Shown: in pieces, positions 18,457-28,797 of the stretch
Numbering within the stretch: the stretch's first letter is position 1
Layout of the letters: every line of letters starts with the position of its first letter
DNA from: Merdimmobilis hominis
GTDB taxonomy: Bacteria; Bacillota; Clostridia; Oscillospirales; Ruminococcaceae
Length of the DNA: 64,000 nucleotides
Direction: 5' to 3'
NCBI RefSeq assembly: GCF_900104615.1
Contig: NZ_LT629939.1
Coordinates: 968,704-1,032,703, forward strand
Made by a program: the position numbers and the translations under genes
The notes under the pieces: model-generated
What the model was told of the DNA's origin: nothing
The model's input: only the letters and a program-made list of their open reading frames with translations
Database searches by the model: none

Positions 18457-18502
18457 ATACAGTTGTGCCGCCCGTCAGCTACAGGGCGAAAAAGGCGCCC
18501 TT

Positions 18503-19336
18503 TTACTCCCTGTGGAGCATCCGCCCCGACTGTTCGACTAAATACTGCTCCCGGCTTACGGTATAACTATAGACAAGGGCGTACAAGGCCATACTGGCAA
18601 CCAACAGGAGATCAACATCGCTCAAGGTGGGGTATGCCCCAATGCCCGCAAACCGGACTGCGGCAATCCCCGCCGCCAGAGGAGCGCCCAGCAGGAACAC
18701 CCCATAGCCCAGGGGGACCGACCAGCGCCGTCCCCGATCCGGGTCCACCCCGCCCACAGCCCGGGCGTGGAACAACAGGAATAGGCAGGAAAACACTAAA
18801 AAGGCCACAAAAATCTTTTGATCCGAGATGGAGGAGAGCGCTGTAAACTGGGAAAACCTCTGGATCAGCAGCTGAAGAATCCACAGCACAGGGGCCAGGA
18901 GAAGCAGCGGCTGGAATCCGTTCTGCCGACTTCTGCCGAAGAAAAACAAGCCTCCAAAAACCAAGGAACTCACTGCCGCAGCCACCAGGCACACCACGGT
19001 ACCTATCAACAGGCTGGCCCCTGTTTTGTTCCATACCTGAACCAGAAGCTGGCCCAAAGTACTCCAGGCGCTGGCCGCAGCCGAGAGGGCCAACAATATT
19101 CCAGCGGGCAGCAGGCAGATACGGCCCGATACAGGCTTTACATTTCGGCGGCTCTCCCTTTTGGGAAGCAGCAGACAGAGGATGGCCGCCCCCACCAGGA
19201 GGACATACAACCACCGCAGGGCCGTGCCCCCTTCATAAAACCCGGTAAAGGGGTCGATGCACTGGAGCTCCATGTAAATCCGCAAAGGGATGCAGAGCAC
19301 CGCACATAAAAAGGTGATAACCCCATAAAACAGCAT
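18503..19336 (-). CDS. Polytopic membrane protein of unknown function
   Basis: The ATG at 19336, preceded by GGGGGAAAAAAG, gives 277 residues with about seven hydrophobic segments: residues 1-18, 34-52, 70-92, 105-130, 140-158, 175-195 and 205-260. Short basic loops carry KRESRRN and DPDRGRRW. I recognise no family. The frame continues upstream to 19999, but that extension overlaps spoIID on the other strand and is a shadow. A good promoter precedes it. Given its place divergent from spoIID it could have a sporulation-time role, but nothing in the protein shows that. Confidence 0.75.
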   Translation of the reverse strand: MLFYGVITFLCAVLCIPLRIYMELQCIDPFTGFYEGGTALRWLYVLLVGAAILCLLLPKRESRRNVKPVSGRICLLPAGILLALSAAASAWSTLGQLLVQVWNKTGASLLIGTVVCLVAAAVSSLVFGGLFFFGRSRQNGFQPLLLLAPVLWILQLLIQRFSQFTALSSISDQKIFVAFLVFSCLFLLFHARAVGGVDPDRGRRWSVPLGYGVFLLGAPLAAGIAAVRFAGIGAYPTLSDVDLLLVASMALYALVYSYTVSREQYLVEQSGRMLHRE

Positions 19337-19391
19337 CTTTTTTCCCCCTTTCCCACGACAAAGCGGACATAAAACCCCAATTAGTAACGCA

Positions 19392-19420
19392 ATTTTACTC
19401 CAAATTATGTAAAAAGTCAA
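19392..19420 (-). promoter_or_regulatory. Promoter of the 18503-19336 membrane protein
   Basis: Minus strand TTGACT (19420-19415), 17-base spacer, TAAAAT (19397-19392). Confidence 0.6.
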
Positions 19421-19444
19421 TTTTGAGATAAGGAGGTTTTGCCG

Positions 19445-20491
19445 ATGCGCATCGGACTCGCCTTTCTTCTGGCCTTTATCCTGCTTGTGGTGCTCATCCC
19501 CCTTTCGGTGCTGCGCTCTCCACCGGTTAGCCGACCGGTGGAGTCCCCCTCCCATATCACCCAGGAAGTACAGGGGGAGGCCTCCAGCGCCCCGGTTACC
19601 ACCACCCGCCCAGTGGCCGACGCCGAGAGCTTTGCCATCTACAACACCGCCACCAGCAAGGTGGAGACGGTGTCGGTGCAGGATTATGTCCGGGGGGCAG
19701 TTGCGGCGGAGATGCCCCCTTCCTTTCACCTGGAGGCCCTCAAAGCCCAGGCGGTGGCCGCCCACACCTATGCCCTCTACCGGCAGAACCTCTCCCGCCT
19801 CTCCCCCGATCCGGTGATTCAAAATGCGGACTTCTCCGCCGACCCTGACCACGGCAAGGGCTATATGACCGAGGAGATGGCCCGGGAACGGTACGGCGAT
19901 CAATTTGAGCTCTATTGGTCCAAGATCTGTGAAGCGGCGGATTCCACCCTGGGGTATGTCCTCACCTACGACGGCCAGCCCATTCTGGCGGCATACCACT
20001 CCACCTCCAACGGGGAGACAGAGGACGCCGTCAACGTCTGGTCCGCCTCAGTGCCCTATCTCGTTCCGGTGGAGAGCGAAGGGGACCTGTTGGCCCCGGA
20101 TTTTGCCACCACCGAAACCTTTACCCCCAAGGAGGTGCGGGCGCTGTTTTCCACCGCTTACCCCAGCCTCACTTTCCCCACCAGCCAGGAGGATTGGTTT
20201 GTGGTGAAGGAACGCTCCGACTCCGGCTATGTGACACAAATCCAGGTGGGGGACCAAATCCTCCACGGCAAGGAAGTCCGCCAGGTGCTGGGCCTCAAAT
20301 CCTCCGATTTCACCGTGTCTTTCCAAAACGGGACCTTTGCCTTCCAGGTGGAAGGGTACGGCCACGGGGTGGGCCTCTCCCAATACGGGGCAGATTATAT
20401 GGCCCGCCAAGGGGCCACCTTTGACGAGATTTTGACCCATTACTTCACCGGGGCCAAACTCTCCGCCGCCCAAAGCGAGGAACAGCCATAG
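19445..20491 (+). CDS. spoIID: Stage II sporulation protein D, lytic transglycosylase
   Basis: Membrane-anchored peptidoglycan lytic transglycosylase of the DMP complex (SpoIID-SpoIIM-SpoIIP), which drives engulfment of the forespore. The 348 residues comprise one N-terminal transmembrane helix (about 5-22), a proline/serine-rich linker and the SpoIID/LytB domain. The family motifs are VQDYVRGAVAAEMP with the catalytic-region glutamate, EALKAQAVAAHTYAL, YHSTSNGETEDA and GYGHGVGLSQYGA. I start at the ATG 19445, eight bases after AAGGAGG; a TTG two codons earlier is in frame. It is monocistronic with a terminator directly after. SpoIIM and SpoIIP are not in the window. Confidence 0.95.
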   Translation: MRIGLAFLLAFILLVVLIPLSVLRSPPVSRPVESPSHITQEVQGEASSAPVTTTRPVADAESFAIYNTATSKVETVSVQDYVRGAVAAEMPPSFHLEALKAQAVAAHTYALYRQNLSRLSPDPVIQNADFSADPDHGKGYMTEEMARERYGDQFELYWSKICEAADSTLGYVLTYDGQPILAAYHSTSNGETEDAVNVWSASVPYLVPVESEGDLLAPDFATTETFTPKEVRALFSTAYPSLTFPTSQEDWFVVKERSDSGYVTQIQVGDQILHGKEVRQVLGLKSSDFTVSFQNGTFAFQVEGYGHGVGLSQYGADYMARQGATFDEILTHYFTGAKLSAAQSEEQP

Positions 20492-20496
20492 AACGG

Positions 20497-20526
20497 AAAA
20501 AGCATCCCTTGGTAGGGATGCTTTTT
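20497..20526. terminator. Terminator of spoIID, bidirectional
   Basis: AAAAAGCATCCC pairs with GGGATGCTTTTT. It can also serve the convergent response-regulator unit. Confidence 0.85.
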
Positions 20527-20632
20527 AATATTGGAAAACAGCGTGAACTCCCCTGGCAAAGGAAATTCCCGGGCTTCCGGCCATTCTTGTGGGGCAAGAG
20601 GGCGGCTTTCCACAGCGGCTCCCCTTGTCCCG

Positions 20633-21331
20633 CTAGGGTTTGGCGATGAATTTATACCCCACCGACCGCACCGTTTTGATGTACCGGGGGTTGTCCGCAT
20701 CGTCCCCCAACTTGGCCCGCAAGGTTTTGATGTGCATGTCTAGGGTACGGGTCTCCCCCATGTAGTCGTAGCCCCAAATCTCCCCCAGCAGGTTCTCCCG
20801 GGGGACCACCCGGTTGCTGTTGAGGATGAGGAGCTTAAGCAGTTCAAATTCTTTGAGGGTCAGCTCCAGGGGAGTGCCATCCCGGAACACCTCATGGCTG
20901 TCCACATTTAAGGTGATATCCGCCGCAGTGAGAATGTTTTCCCCCTTTCCGCCCCCCGAAGGATTGCGGCGCAGGGCGGCCCGCACCCTGGCAGTCAGCT
21001 CCAGCAGGCCAAAGGGCTTGGTGATGTAGTCATCCGCCCCCAGGTCCAGGCCGGTGACCTTGTCTACCTCCCCGGATTTGGCGGTGAGCATGATCACCGG
21101 CACCGGCCCAGTCCTCTGGTCGTTTTTGAGGATGCGCAGCGCCTCCATTCCGTCCATGCCAGGCATCATGATGTCCAAGAGGATCAGGTCAGGAAGCTCC
21201 CCGCGGATGGCGTCAAACATCCCGGCGGCGCCGTCAAAGCACTGGACCCGGTACCCATAGGATTCCAGGGTGCAGCGCAGCAGCTCCCGGATATTGTCGT
21301 CGTCCTCTGTGATGTAGATGAGTTTTGCCAT
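20633..21331 (-). CDS. OmpR/PhoB-family response regulator
   Basis: DNA-binding response regulator of 232 residues. The receiver domain has the acidic pocket EDDD (9-12), the phospho-acceptor D53 in LLDIMMPGMDG, and the conserved Thr/Lys in MLTAKSGE and YITKPFG. A C-terminal winged-helix domain contains the typical LTLKEFELLKLL and GETRTLDMHIKTLRAKLG helices. Start at 21331, behind GAGGCG. No histidine kinase gene adjoins it in the window, so it is an orphan by position; the only kinase nearby (37355) has its own regulator. The gene to its right is a short membrane protein, possibly in the same unit. Confidence 0.93.
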   Translation of the reverse strand: MAKLIYITEDDDNIRELLRCTLESYGYRVQCFDGAAGMFDAIRGELPDLILLDIMMPGMDGMEALRILKNDQRTGPVPVIMLTAKSGEVDKVTGLDLGADDYITKPFGLLELTARVRAALRRNPSGGGKGENILTAADITLNVDSHEVFRDGTPLELTLKEFELLKLLILNSNRVVPRENLLGEIWGYDYMGETRTLDMHIKTLRAKLGDDADNPRYIKTVRSVGYKFIAKP

Positions 21332-21404
21332 TGCTAGCGCCTCGATTCCGCCGCCCGCGCGGCCGTATTCCATAGGGTCCTATCCAAAAAAGCCCCCTTC
21401 TCCC

Positions 21405-21962
21405 TCACCGGACAAAAAGATGGGCTTCCTCCAGCTGGGGCAGGGAGAGAAAAACGGTGAACCGGAACGCCTCCCCCGGATCGGTGGACTGATAGGAGGC
21501 CAAAAAGCCCTGGCTTTGCAGCCCCAGCAGAAAGGCGTCAGCCTCTTCTGAGCCGGGCGCCGTCCCCGTGAGGGCAATCCCCTCCTCCCCCACTTCTACC
21601 GCCTCTATGGAAACCCCATTTTGGTGGGCGAGGCCTGCGGAGGCGACGAAGACCCGCAGATCTTCCGGGCCGGGGATATAACCCTTGTCAAAGGCGGCCT
21701 GGATCTCCCCGCTGACAAAGTGGAGGAGCAAGGTATAAGTGTTTCGATCGGAGGCCAGCTGCAACAGGTCTTGCCCCTCCTCCGATTGGAGCTGAGCCGC
21801 CAAGACACTCTCCTTGGGGAGGGCCGGTTTTCCATAATGGTCGGCCAGAAACCGCCCCAGCAGCAGGGCGCTGGCCGCTAAAAACACCGCCAGAATGGGG
21901 AGCCACCAGGGGTTTTGGTACCGTTCCCCCTCGTTGGGGGGGCTATAGATTTCCTGTTTCAT
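21405..21962 (-). CDS. Membrane-anchored protein of unknown function
   Basis: A 185-residue protein with a cytoplasmic N-terminus of about 20 residues, one transmembrane helix (about 21-41) and an extracellular acidic domain of alternating helix and strand. The layout is bitopic, type II. No family is recognised. The start codon overlaps the last codons of rsmE by 20 bases, so it is translationally linked to rsmE and prmA, and the response regulator follows 73 bases on. Its linkage to a ribosome-modification pair tells little about function. Confidence 0.7.
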   Translation of the reverse strand: MKQEIYSPPNEGERYQNPWWLPILAVFLAASALLLGRFLADHYGKPALPKESVLAAQLQSEEGQDLLQLASDRNTYTLLLHFVSGEIQAAFDKGYIPGPEDLRVFVASAGLAHQNGVSIEAVEVGEEGIALTGTAPGSEEADAFLLGLQSQGFLASYQSTDPGEAFRFTVFLSLPQLEEAHLFVR

Positions 21963-22665
21963 ACATCAGCACCGAAAGGGCGGCCAAAGGCGCGGTCTCA
22001 CACCGGAGAATCCGCTTGCCCAAACTGGCGGCCAGCAGGCCCTTGGCTTTGGCCTCCTCCACCTCCTCCCGGGAAAAGCCCCCTTCCGCCCCGATGAGGA
22101 TGGAAACCTGCTCCGGCGCCCCCTGCAGCATCTCCCGCAGGGGAGCGGTGGCTTCCTCATAAAAGAGAATAGCAAGGGGAGCCTCCCCCATCTCGGACAA
22201 AGCCGCTTCCCAGCTGCGCAGCGCCCCCACCTTTGGGACGATGCCCCGGCCGCATTGTTTGGCGGCCTCCAGGGCGATGCGGGAAAGGCGCTGGATTTTT
22301 TTCTCCATGCTCTTGCCGTCGGGGCGGGAGATACAGCGGCTGGTCAGCACCGGGATGATCTCATGGACCCCCAGCTCCACCGCCTTCTGGACAATCAAGT
22401 CCAGCTTATCCCCCTTGGGGAGGGCCTGGTACAGCCGGACCTGGACGGTGGGCTCTGCCTCGCTGGGGCGGCGCTCCAAAATGGCGGCCGTCACCAGGTC
22501 AGGGGAAAACTCCTCGATGCGGCAGGAGAGGTCAGTCCCCCCCAGATCGCAGACGGTGAGGGGGTCTCCCAGCTGCATCCGCAGGGATTTTTGGATGTGG
22601 CGGGCGTCCTCCCCCCGGAGGAACACCCGATCCCCCTCAATTTCCTCGCTGAAAAAACGGGGCAT
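21943..22665 (-). CDS. rsmE: 16S rRNA m3U1498 methyltransferase
   Basis: SAM-dependent SPOUT-class methyltransferase that methylates U1498 of 16S rRNA in the small subunit. The 240 residues have an N-terminal PUA-like part (MPRFFSEEIEGDRVFLRGEDARHI) and a C-terminal SPOUT knot. The knot motifs are IGAEGGFSREEVE and LGKRILRCETAPLAALS, where SAM binds. Ordinary length. The start lies 4 bases after the prmA stop, and prmA-rsmE adjacency is common in Firmicutes, often next to dnaJ as here. Confidence 0.95.
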   Translation of the reverse strand: MPRFFSEEIEGDRVFLRGEDARHIQKSLRMQLGDPLTVCDLGGTDLSCRIEEFSPDLVTAAILERRPSEAEPTVQVRLYQALPKGDKLDLIVQKAVELGVHEIIPVLTSRCISRPDGKSMEKKIQRLSRIALEAAKQCGRGIVPKVGALRSWEAALSEMGEAPLAILFYEEATAPLREMLQGAPEQVSILIGAEGGFSREEVEEAKAKGLLAASLGKRILRCETAPLAALSVLMYETGNL

Positions 22666-22669
22666 AGGC

Positions 22670-23620
22670 CTACTCCTTCCCGGCTTTTTTTAAGGTGATG
22701 GCCACCCAGCCTTTGCGCTCCACCGTCTCCACTGGGTAGAACCCCTCCTTTGCCAGGGCTTCCACCACATCCTGGTGGCGCTCGGCGATGATGCCGGAGG
22801 TGATCAGCACCCCGTCGTCCTTTAAAAAGCCGTCAAAGGTGGGGGCCAGGGCGATGATGATATCCGCCACAATGTTGGCGGTGATAATGTCGTAGCCAGA
22901 GCCGATCTCCTCCCGCAGCTTTTTGTCCCGCACCAGGTCGCCGGAAAGGGCCCGGTACCGGTCAGCATGGACCCCATTTACCGCCGCATTCTCCTGGCAG
23001 GTGCGCACTGCCACCGGGTCGATGTCCACGGCTGTGGCATTGGCTGCGCCCAGCAGAATCCCCCCGATGGAGAGGATGCCGCTGCCGCACCCCATGTCCA
23101 GGATGGAGCAGCCAGGCTTGATGTTTTCCTCCAGCTGTTCCAAACAGAGCTGGGTGGTATGGTGGGTGCCGGTGCCGAAGGCCATGCCCGGGTCCAGGGT
23201 GATCTTCACCTCGTCGGGGGCGCAGTCCACCTCCTCCCAAGAAGGGCAGATGACCAGGTGCTGGCCCAGCTTGATGGGGTGGTAATACTTTTTCCAGGCG
23301 GTGGCCCAGGCTTCCTCTTGGACGCTCTCGGTGTCGATCTCGTGGGGGATTCCCTCGCTTTGCAGCCGCTCGTGGAGGAAGGAGACCGCTTCCGCGGGGT
23401 TCTCCTCCGGGCTGATATAGATGTGGATCACCGCATGCTCCCGATCCTTTTGGAGCAGCTCTTCATCGATCAGGTCGATGTGGGCGATTTTGGGCGCCTC
23501 GGTGACCAAATCGGAATAATCCTCGATGTAAATGCCGTAGGGGACCACCATCTGAGCGATGGCAGACGCCCCATCCACCCAACGGGTGGGGATGTTGATT
23601 TTTACTTCGGTCCAATCCAT
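22670..23620 (-). CDS. prmA: Ribosomal protein L11 methyltransferase
   Basis: Trimethylates ribosomal protein L11 using SAM. It has 316 residues: an N-terminal substrate-recognition domain (about 1-110), then a Rossmann methyltransferase domain with motif I LDMGCGSGILSIGGILLGA near 179-197, the acidic VDIDPVAV loop and ANIVADII near 245. I start it at the ATG 23620, seven bases after GGAGG; the longer frame from 23674 lacks a site. Its substrate gene, rplK, is in the window at 49696-50121 but not linked. The order prmA-rsmE follows the heat-shock genes, an arrangement seen in many Firmicutes. Confidence 0.95.
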   Translation of the reverse strand: MDWTEVKINIPTRWVDGASAIAQMVVPYGIYIEDYSDLVTEAPKIAHIDLIDEELLQKDREHAVIHIYISPEENPAEAVSFLHERLQSEGIPHEIDTESVQEEAWATAWKKYYHPIKLGQHLVICPSWEEVDCAPDEVKITLDPGMAFGTGTHHTTQLCLEQLEENIKPGCSILDMGCGSGILSIGGILLGAANATAVDIDPVAVRTCQENAAVNGVHADRYRALSGDLVRDKKLREEIGSGYDIITANIVADIIIALAPTFDGFLKDDGVLITSGIIAERHQDVVEALAKEGFYPVETVERKGWVAITLKKAGKE

Positions 23621-23680
23621 AGGGATGCCTCCTCTATCTTGCGGCGGCTGCAGCCGCCGGTCCTTGTTTTGCAAATAGGA

Positions 23681-24262
23681 TCACCGCTGGGCGATCCACT
23701 CCGCTTTGATCTGCCACAGCCCGGCCTGGACGCTTCCCACACCGGTGTTGTCCCCAGCCTTGATCCTTTCGTGGTGGCGGAAAAGCCGCCCCCAACTCTC
23801 TAAGATCTCCTGCTTCCACTGGGGGTAAAAGGCGGTGAGCATCACCTGGTTTTCATTGGCGCCGCACTGGGCCAACATCTGGTGGAATGCCTTTTCTTCC
23901 TTCTCTGTCTCCCCCAGGTACTTGAGGCAGACGATCTTATTCCAGTCATATAAGTCAAAGAGGACCGCCTCTTCCCGGGGGACATCCAAGGCTAGGACAT
24001 GGCCGCCGCTTTGATCCATGCTGTACAAATCCTGAAACGCCCAATAGGGGAACTGGGCCCCTGGGGGTTTGGGGACAAACCGCTGGGCCTCCCCTACAAA
24101 CCAACGGTAGGCGGTTAAAAAAATGGGGGCGCTTTCCTCGTATTTGCGGCGGACATACTCCTCTTTGGAGAAGCAGACGCCATCCCGCCGGATGGCCTCT
24201 AGCACCGCGTCGGTTTGACAGGTGTAGAGCCGTATTGTGCCACGCTGGTCACCCATTCCCAT
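23681..24262 (-). CDS. DUF3841 family protein, second of a tandem pair
   Basis: Soluble 193-residue protein of the DUF3841 family, function unknown. It shares with its neighbour at 24199-24789 the N-terminal pattern of a short beta strand then a DGV/TGR turn, a central PxAxFPYWAF / PDADYPVWVSF block, a paired-acid strand (VLFDLYDWNKI), and the C-terminal block YPxxKxEIxxSWxRLF. Its start overlaps the end of that gene by 64 bases in another frame. The ribosome site GGAGGTGAA is 4 bases from the ATG 24262 and 10 from the ATG 24256, so either could be used. Confidence 0.8.
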   Translation of the reverse strand: MGMGDQRGTIRLYTCQTDAVLEAIRRDGVCFSKEEYVRRKYEESAPIFLTAYRWFVGEAQRFVPKPPGAQFPYWAFQDLYSMDQSGGHVLALDVPREEAVLFDLYDWNKIVCLKYLGETEKEEKAFHQMLAQCGANENQVMLTAFYPQWKQEILESWGRLFRHHERIKAGDNTGVGSVQAGLWQIKAEWIAQR

Positions 24263-24789
24263 TTCACCTCCCAGATAGTCCCATATTTTGCTTTATTCCC
24301 CAAAATGATGCTGTCGTCAAACAGCCGGTCCCAACTGTCCACAATCTCCCGCTTGATCTCCGGGTAAAACTGGGACATGTAAGCTTTGGCGTCGCTGACC
24401 CCGTACTCCTCCAGGAGCGCCCGATGGCGCTTGGCGTCCTGGGGGTCCTTGGGGATATACGAATAATTGAGGATGGTCCCCCATTTTTCGATGTTGACAG
24501 GGGTGATGATGGCAGGATCCAGCTCCAGCTCCAGGATGACCGTCCCTTCACTGGGGAGCATGGTCGCCTCGCTTTGAAAAGAGACCCACACTGGGTAATC
24601 CGCATCTGGCGGGCGGTTGCCCGCGTCCGGCCCATGCTTGACCAGCCAGTCGTAAGCCTCCAGAACCAGATCCGCATGCTCCTGCATATCCATGGCGATG
24701 TACTGCCGTTTGGCGGTGTAGCGCCCGGTCTTCTTCAGCTCTTCCAACACGTTTTTATGCTGTTTGGTCCAAACTTTGATCTGTTCCAT
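24199..24789 (-). CDS. DUF3841 family protein, first of a tandem pair
   Basis: A 196-residue paralogue of the following gene. Family marks are the opening QIKVWTKQHKNVLEEL, the AYDWLVKHGP helix, the PPDADYPVWVSF block, the acidic strand VILELELDPAII and the C-terminal YPEIKREIVDSWDRLFDD. The start is the ATG 24789 directly after GGAGGACAGT; the upstream in-frame codon at 24852 has no site. It has its own promoter and lies downstream of the dnaJ terminator, so it is separate from the heat-shock unit. The biochemical role of DUF3841 is unknown to me. Confidence 0.8.
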   Translation of the reverse strand: MEQIKVWTKQHKNVLEELKKTGRYTAKRQYIAMDMQEHADLVLEAYDWLVKHGPDAGNRPPDADYPVWVSFQSEATMLPSEGTVILELELDPAIITPVNIEKWGTILNYSYIPKDPQDAKRHRALLEEYGVSDAKAYMSQFYPEIKREIVDSWDRLFDDSIILGNKAKYGTIWEVKWEWVTSVAQYGSTPVKPTRC

Positions 24790-24823
24790 ACTGTCCTCCC
24801 CAGCCCATGCAGGCTCTATCGCT

Positions 24824-24852
24824 ATTATACGGGAAAAGCCCGCGGGAAACAA
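24824..24852 (-). promoter_or_regulatory. Promoter of the DUF3841 pair
   Basis: Minus strand TTGTTT (24852-24847), 17-base spacer, TATAAT (24829-24824), 35 bases before the start codon. Confidence 0.6.
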
Positions 24853-24889
24853 GGGGGCCGCCCTTGGTCTCCTCTTTCATTTGGGGGCT

Positions 24890-24925
24890 AAAAAACAGCG
24901 GGGGCTCTAAACAGAACCCCCGCTG
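24890..24925 (-). terminator. Terminator of dnaJ
   Basis: Perfect 9-bp stem CAGCGGGGG/CCCCCGCTG, with a T run on the minus strand at 24895-24891. Confidence 0.88.
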
Positions 24926-24944
24926 CTATATTGCTTTATACCGT

Positions 24945-26114
24945 TTACTCGTCGCCTTTTACCGCGTCTTTGAGCCGCTCGAAGAAGCTTTTGCGCTTCT
25001 CATAGTTTTTATCCCCCGAGAGTTTTTCAAACTCTTTGAGGGCATCCTTCTGTTTGCCGCTCAGGTTGCGTGGCACCTCCAAGTTGACCCGGACATACTG
25101 GTCGCCCCGGCCCCGGCCGTTGACATAGCTGATGCCTTTGTTCCTCAGGCGGAACACCGTGCCGGGCTGTGTGCCCTCGGGGATGTTGTACTTCACCTTG
25201 CCGTCGATGGTGGGGACGACGATCTCATCCCCCAGCGCCGCTTGGGTGAAGGTGATGGGGATGTCGCACCACACATCGTAGCCATCCCGTTCAAACAGCG
25301 GGTCGGGCCGCACCGATACGGTGATGTTCACATCGCCGGCCGGGCCGCCGTTGATCCCCTGGTCGCCTTGGCCCCGCAGGACAAAGGTCTGGCCGTCGTC
25401 GATGCCGGCTGGCACGCTGACCTCCAGCTTTTTGGTCCGGCGGATCCGCCCCTGGCCTTTGCAGTCCGGGCAAGGGTCTTTGATCACCTTGCCTGTGCCG
25501 CCGCATTTGGGACAGGTCTTGCTGGTCTGAATCACCCCAAAGGGGGTGCGCTGCTGTACCCGCACTTGGCCGGTGCCCCGGCAGTCCGGGCAGGTCTCCG
25601 GGGAGGTGCCGGGTTTGGCCCCGGTGCCGCCGCAGGTGGCACAGCCCTCCAACCGGGTGACACTGATTTCTTTTTTACAGCCCAAAGCCGCCTCCATAAA
25701 GGAGAGGGGCAGGCTGATGTTGACATCGTTCCCCCGCAACGGGGCATTGGGGTTGCGGGCCCGCGTAGACCCGCCGAAGCCGCCAAAGCCGCCGGCTCCC
25801 CCAAAGAAGGATTCGAAAATATCCCCCAGGTCGTCAAACCCGAAGCCGCCGGCGCCGTAAGCGCCCTGCCCTCCGCCATAGCTGGGGTCCACCCCAGCAA
25901 AGCCGAACTGGTCGTAGCGGGCTTTCTTCTCCTTATCAGAGAGGATTTCATAGGCTTCGTTGACTTCCTTAAACTTCGCCTCGGCGTCCTTGTCGCCGGG
26001 GTTGAGATCGGGATGGTATTGCTTTGCCAACTTTCGGTAGGCTTTTTTTATCTCGTCGTCCGAGGCGCCCTTCTGGATCCCAAGGACTTCATAATAATCT
26101 CTTTTATCCGGCAA
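24945..26114 (-). CDS. dnaJ: Chaperone DnaJ (Hsp40)
   Basis: Co-chaperone that delivers unfolded clients to DnaK and stimulates its ATPase. Its 389 residues are arranged classically. The J-domain (1-70) has the essential HPD in YHPDLNPG near 33-35, and a Gly/Phe-rich linker spans about 75-115. A zinc-binding region has four CxxCxGxG repeats: [24 protein letters not shown] and CPDCKGQG. Two C-terminal substrate-binding beta domains follow. The start at 26114 is the family start. It lies downstream of dnaK but beyond a hairpin and a possible promoter of its own (26115-26313). Confidence 0.97.
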   Translation of the reverse strand: MPDKRDYYEVLGIQKGASDDEIKKAYRKLAKQYHPDLNPGDKDAEAKFKEVNEAYEILSDKEKKARYDQFGFAGVDPSYGGGQGAYGAGGFGFDDLGDIFESFFGGAGGFGGFGGSTRARNPNAPLRGNDVNISLPLSFMEAALGCKKEISVTRLEGCATCGGTGAKPGTSPETCPDCRGTGQVRVQQRTPFGVIQTSKTCPKCGGTGKVIKDPCPDCKGQGRIRRTKKLEVSVPAGIDDGQTFVLRGQGDQGINGGPAGDVNITVSVRPDPLFERDGYDVWCDIPITFTQAALGDEIVVPTIDGKVKYNIPEGTQPGTVFRLRNKGISYVNGRGRGDQYVRVNLEVPRNLSGKQKDALKEFEKLSGDKNYEKRKSFFERLKDAVKGDE

Positions 26115-26194
26115 ACTCGATCACCCTTTTGTCTAAAAATGTAGCCATATCCAGGTGTGCTGGCACCAGGGGCTTTCTTCTGCTGACAGCAGAT

Positions 26195-26206
26195 GCCTCT
26201 AGTATA
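26195..26206 (-). promoter_or_regulatory. Possible dnaJ-specific promoter (extended -10)
   Basis: Minus strand TGCTATACT, an extended -10 with no clear -35, about 85 bases before dnaJ and downstream of the dnaK hairpin. Confidence 0.35.
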
Positions 26207-26259
26207 GCACAACTGGGCCGGTTTTGCTACGGCGGGGGAAAGATTCCCTCCCGTTCAGC

Positions 26260-26299
26260 AAAATAAGGCTGCAGGAAGCATTCCCGCAAGCCTTATTTT
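26260..26299 (-). terminator. Hairpin after dnaK, likely partial terminator
   Basis: Perfect 11-bp stem AAAATAAGGCT/AGCCTTATTTT with an 18-base loop. Its 3' arm ends in TTTT on the minus strand, but no longer T run follows, so readthrough into dnaJ is likely. Confidence 0.55.
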
Positions 26300-26313
26300 G
26301 TTGTGTTATCCGG

Positions 26314-28173
<1,860 letters not shown>

Positions 28174-28227
28174 TCAATTCCTCCTGATGTTTCAATTGAT
28201 ATATCTAAATTTTAGAAGTATGCACCG

Positions 28228-28797
28228 TTAATTTGCCACCTTCACCATGGCGTAGCGAAGGACTTTATCCCCCATGCGGTATCCCTCCTGGAACACTTCG
28301 GCGATGGTATTTTCGCCCAGGGAATCATCCTCCACATGCATCACGGCGTTGTGCAGGCTGGGGTCGAAGGTCTCTCCCGGTTTCCCGAAAGCCTCCACCC
28401 CCAACTTTTGAAACGCCCCCAACAGGGTGGTATGGATCATTTCCATCCCTTTTTTGAACTCGGCGTCAGCGCATTCAAAACTCAACGCCCGAGAGAAGCT
28501 GTCCGCCACGGTGAGGAACTCCTTTACCGTATCGGCTTTCGCCTCTGGGTAGATGGCTTCCCGCTCCTTGGAAGACCGCTTTCGGAAGTTGTCATACTCC
28601 GCAAGGGTTCTCAAGTAGCGGTCGTTGAGCTGGCGGTATTCTTCTTCCAGCTGTTCCAGCGCTGTGGGTTCCTCCGCCGCCTCCTGGGGCTTGCTTTCGG
28701 CCTCTTCCACCTGTGGGAGCTCGGTATCTTCCACCTGTGGATCTTGTTTTTTCGTATCCAAGTATCTTTCCCCTTTCGGATTATTGTTGTTCATCAT
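28228..28797 (-). CDS. grpE: Nucleotide exchange factor GrpE
   Basis: Releases ADP from DnaK to restart the folding cycle. Its 189 residues have an acidic, Glu/Gln-rich disordered N-terminus (about 1-50), a long coiled coil (about 50-100, including YRQLNDRYLRTLAEYDNFRKRS) and a C-terminal beta domain with the family motif VMHVEDDSLGENTIAEVFQEGY. The start codon overlaps the end of hrcA by 17 bases, with GGAGACCT upstream, so translation is coupled. Standard second gene of the class I heat-shock operon. Confidence 0.97.
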   Translation of the reverse strand: MMNNNNPKGERYLDTKKQDPQVEDTELPQVEEAESKPQEAAEEPTALEQLEEEYRQLNDRYLRTLAEYDNFRKRSSKEREAIYPEAKADTVKEFLTVADSFSRALSFECADAEFKKGMEMIHTTLLGAFQKLGVEAFGKPGETFDPSLHNAVMHVEDDSLGENTIAEVFQEGYRMGDKVLRYAMVKVAN

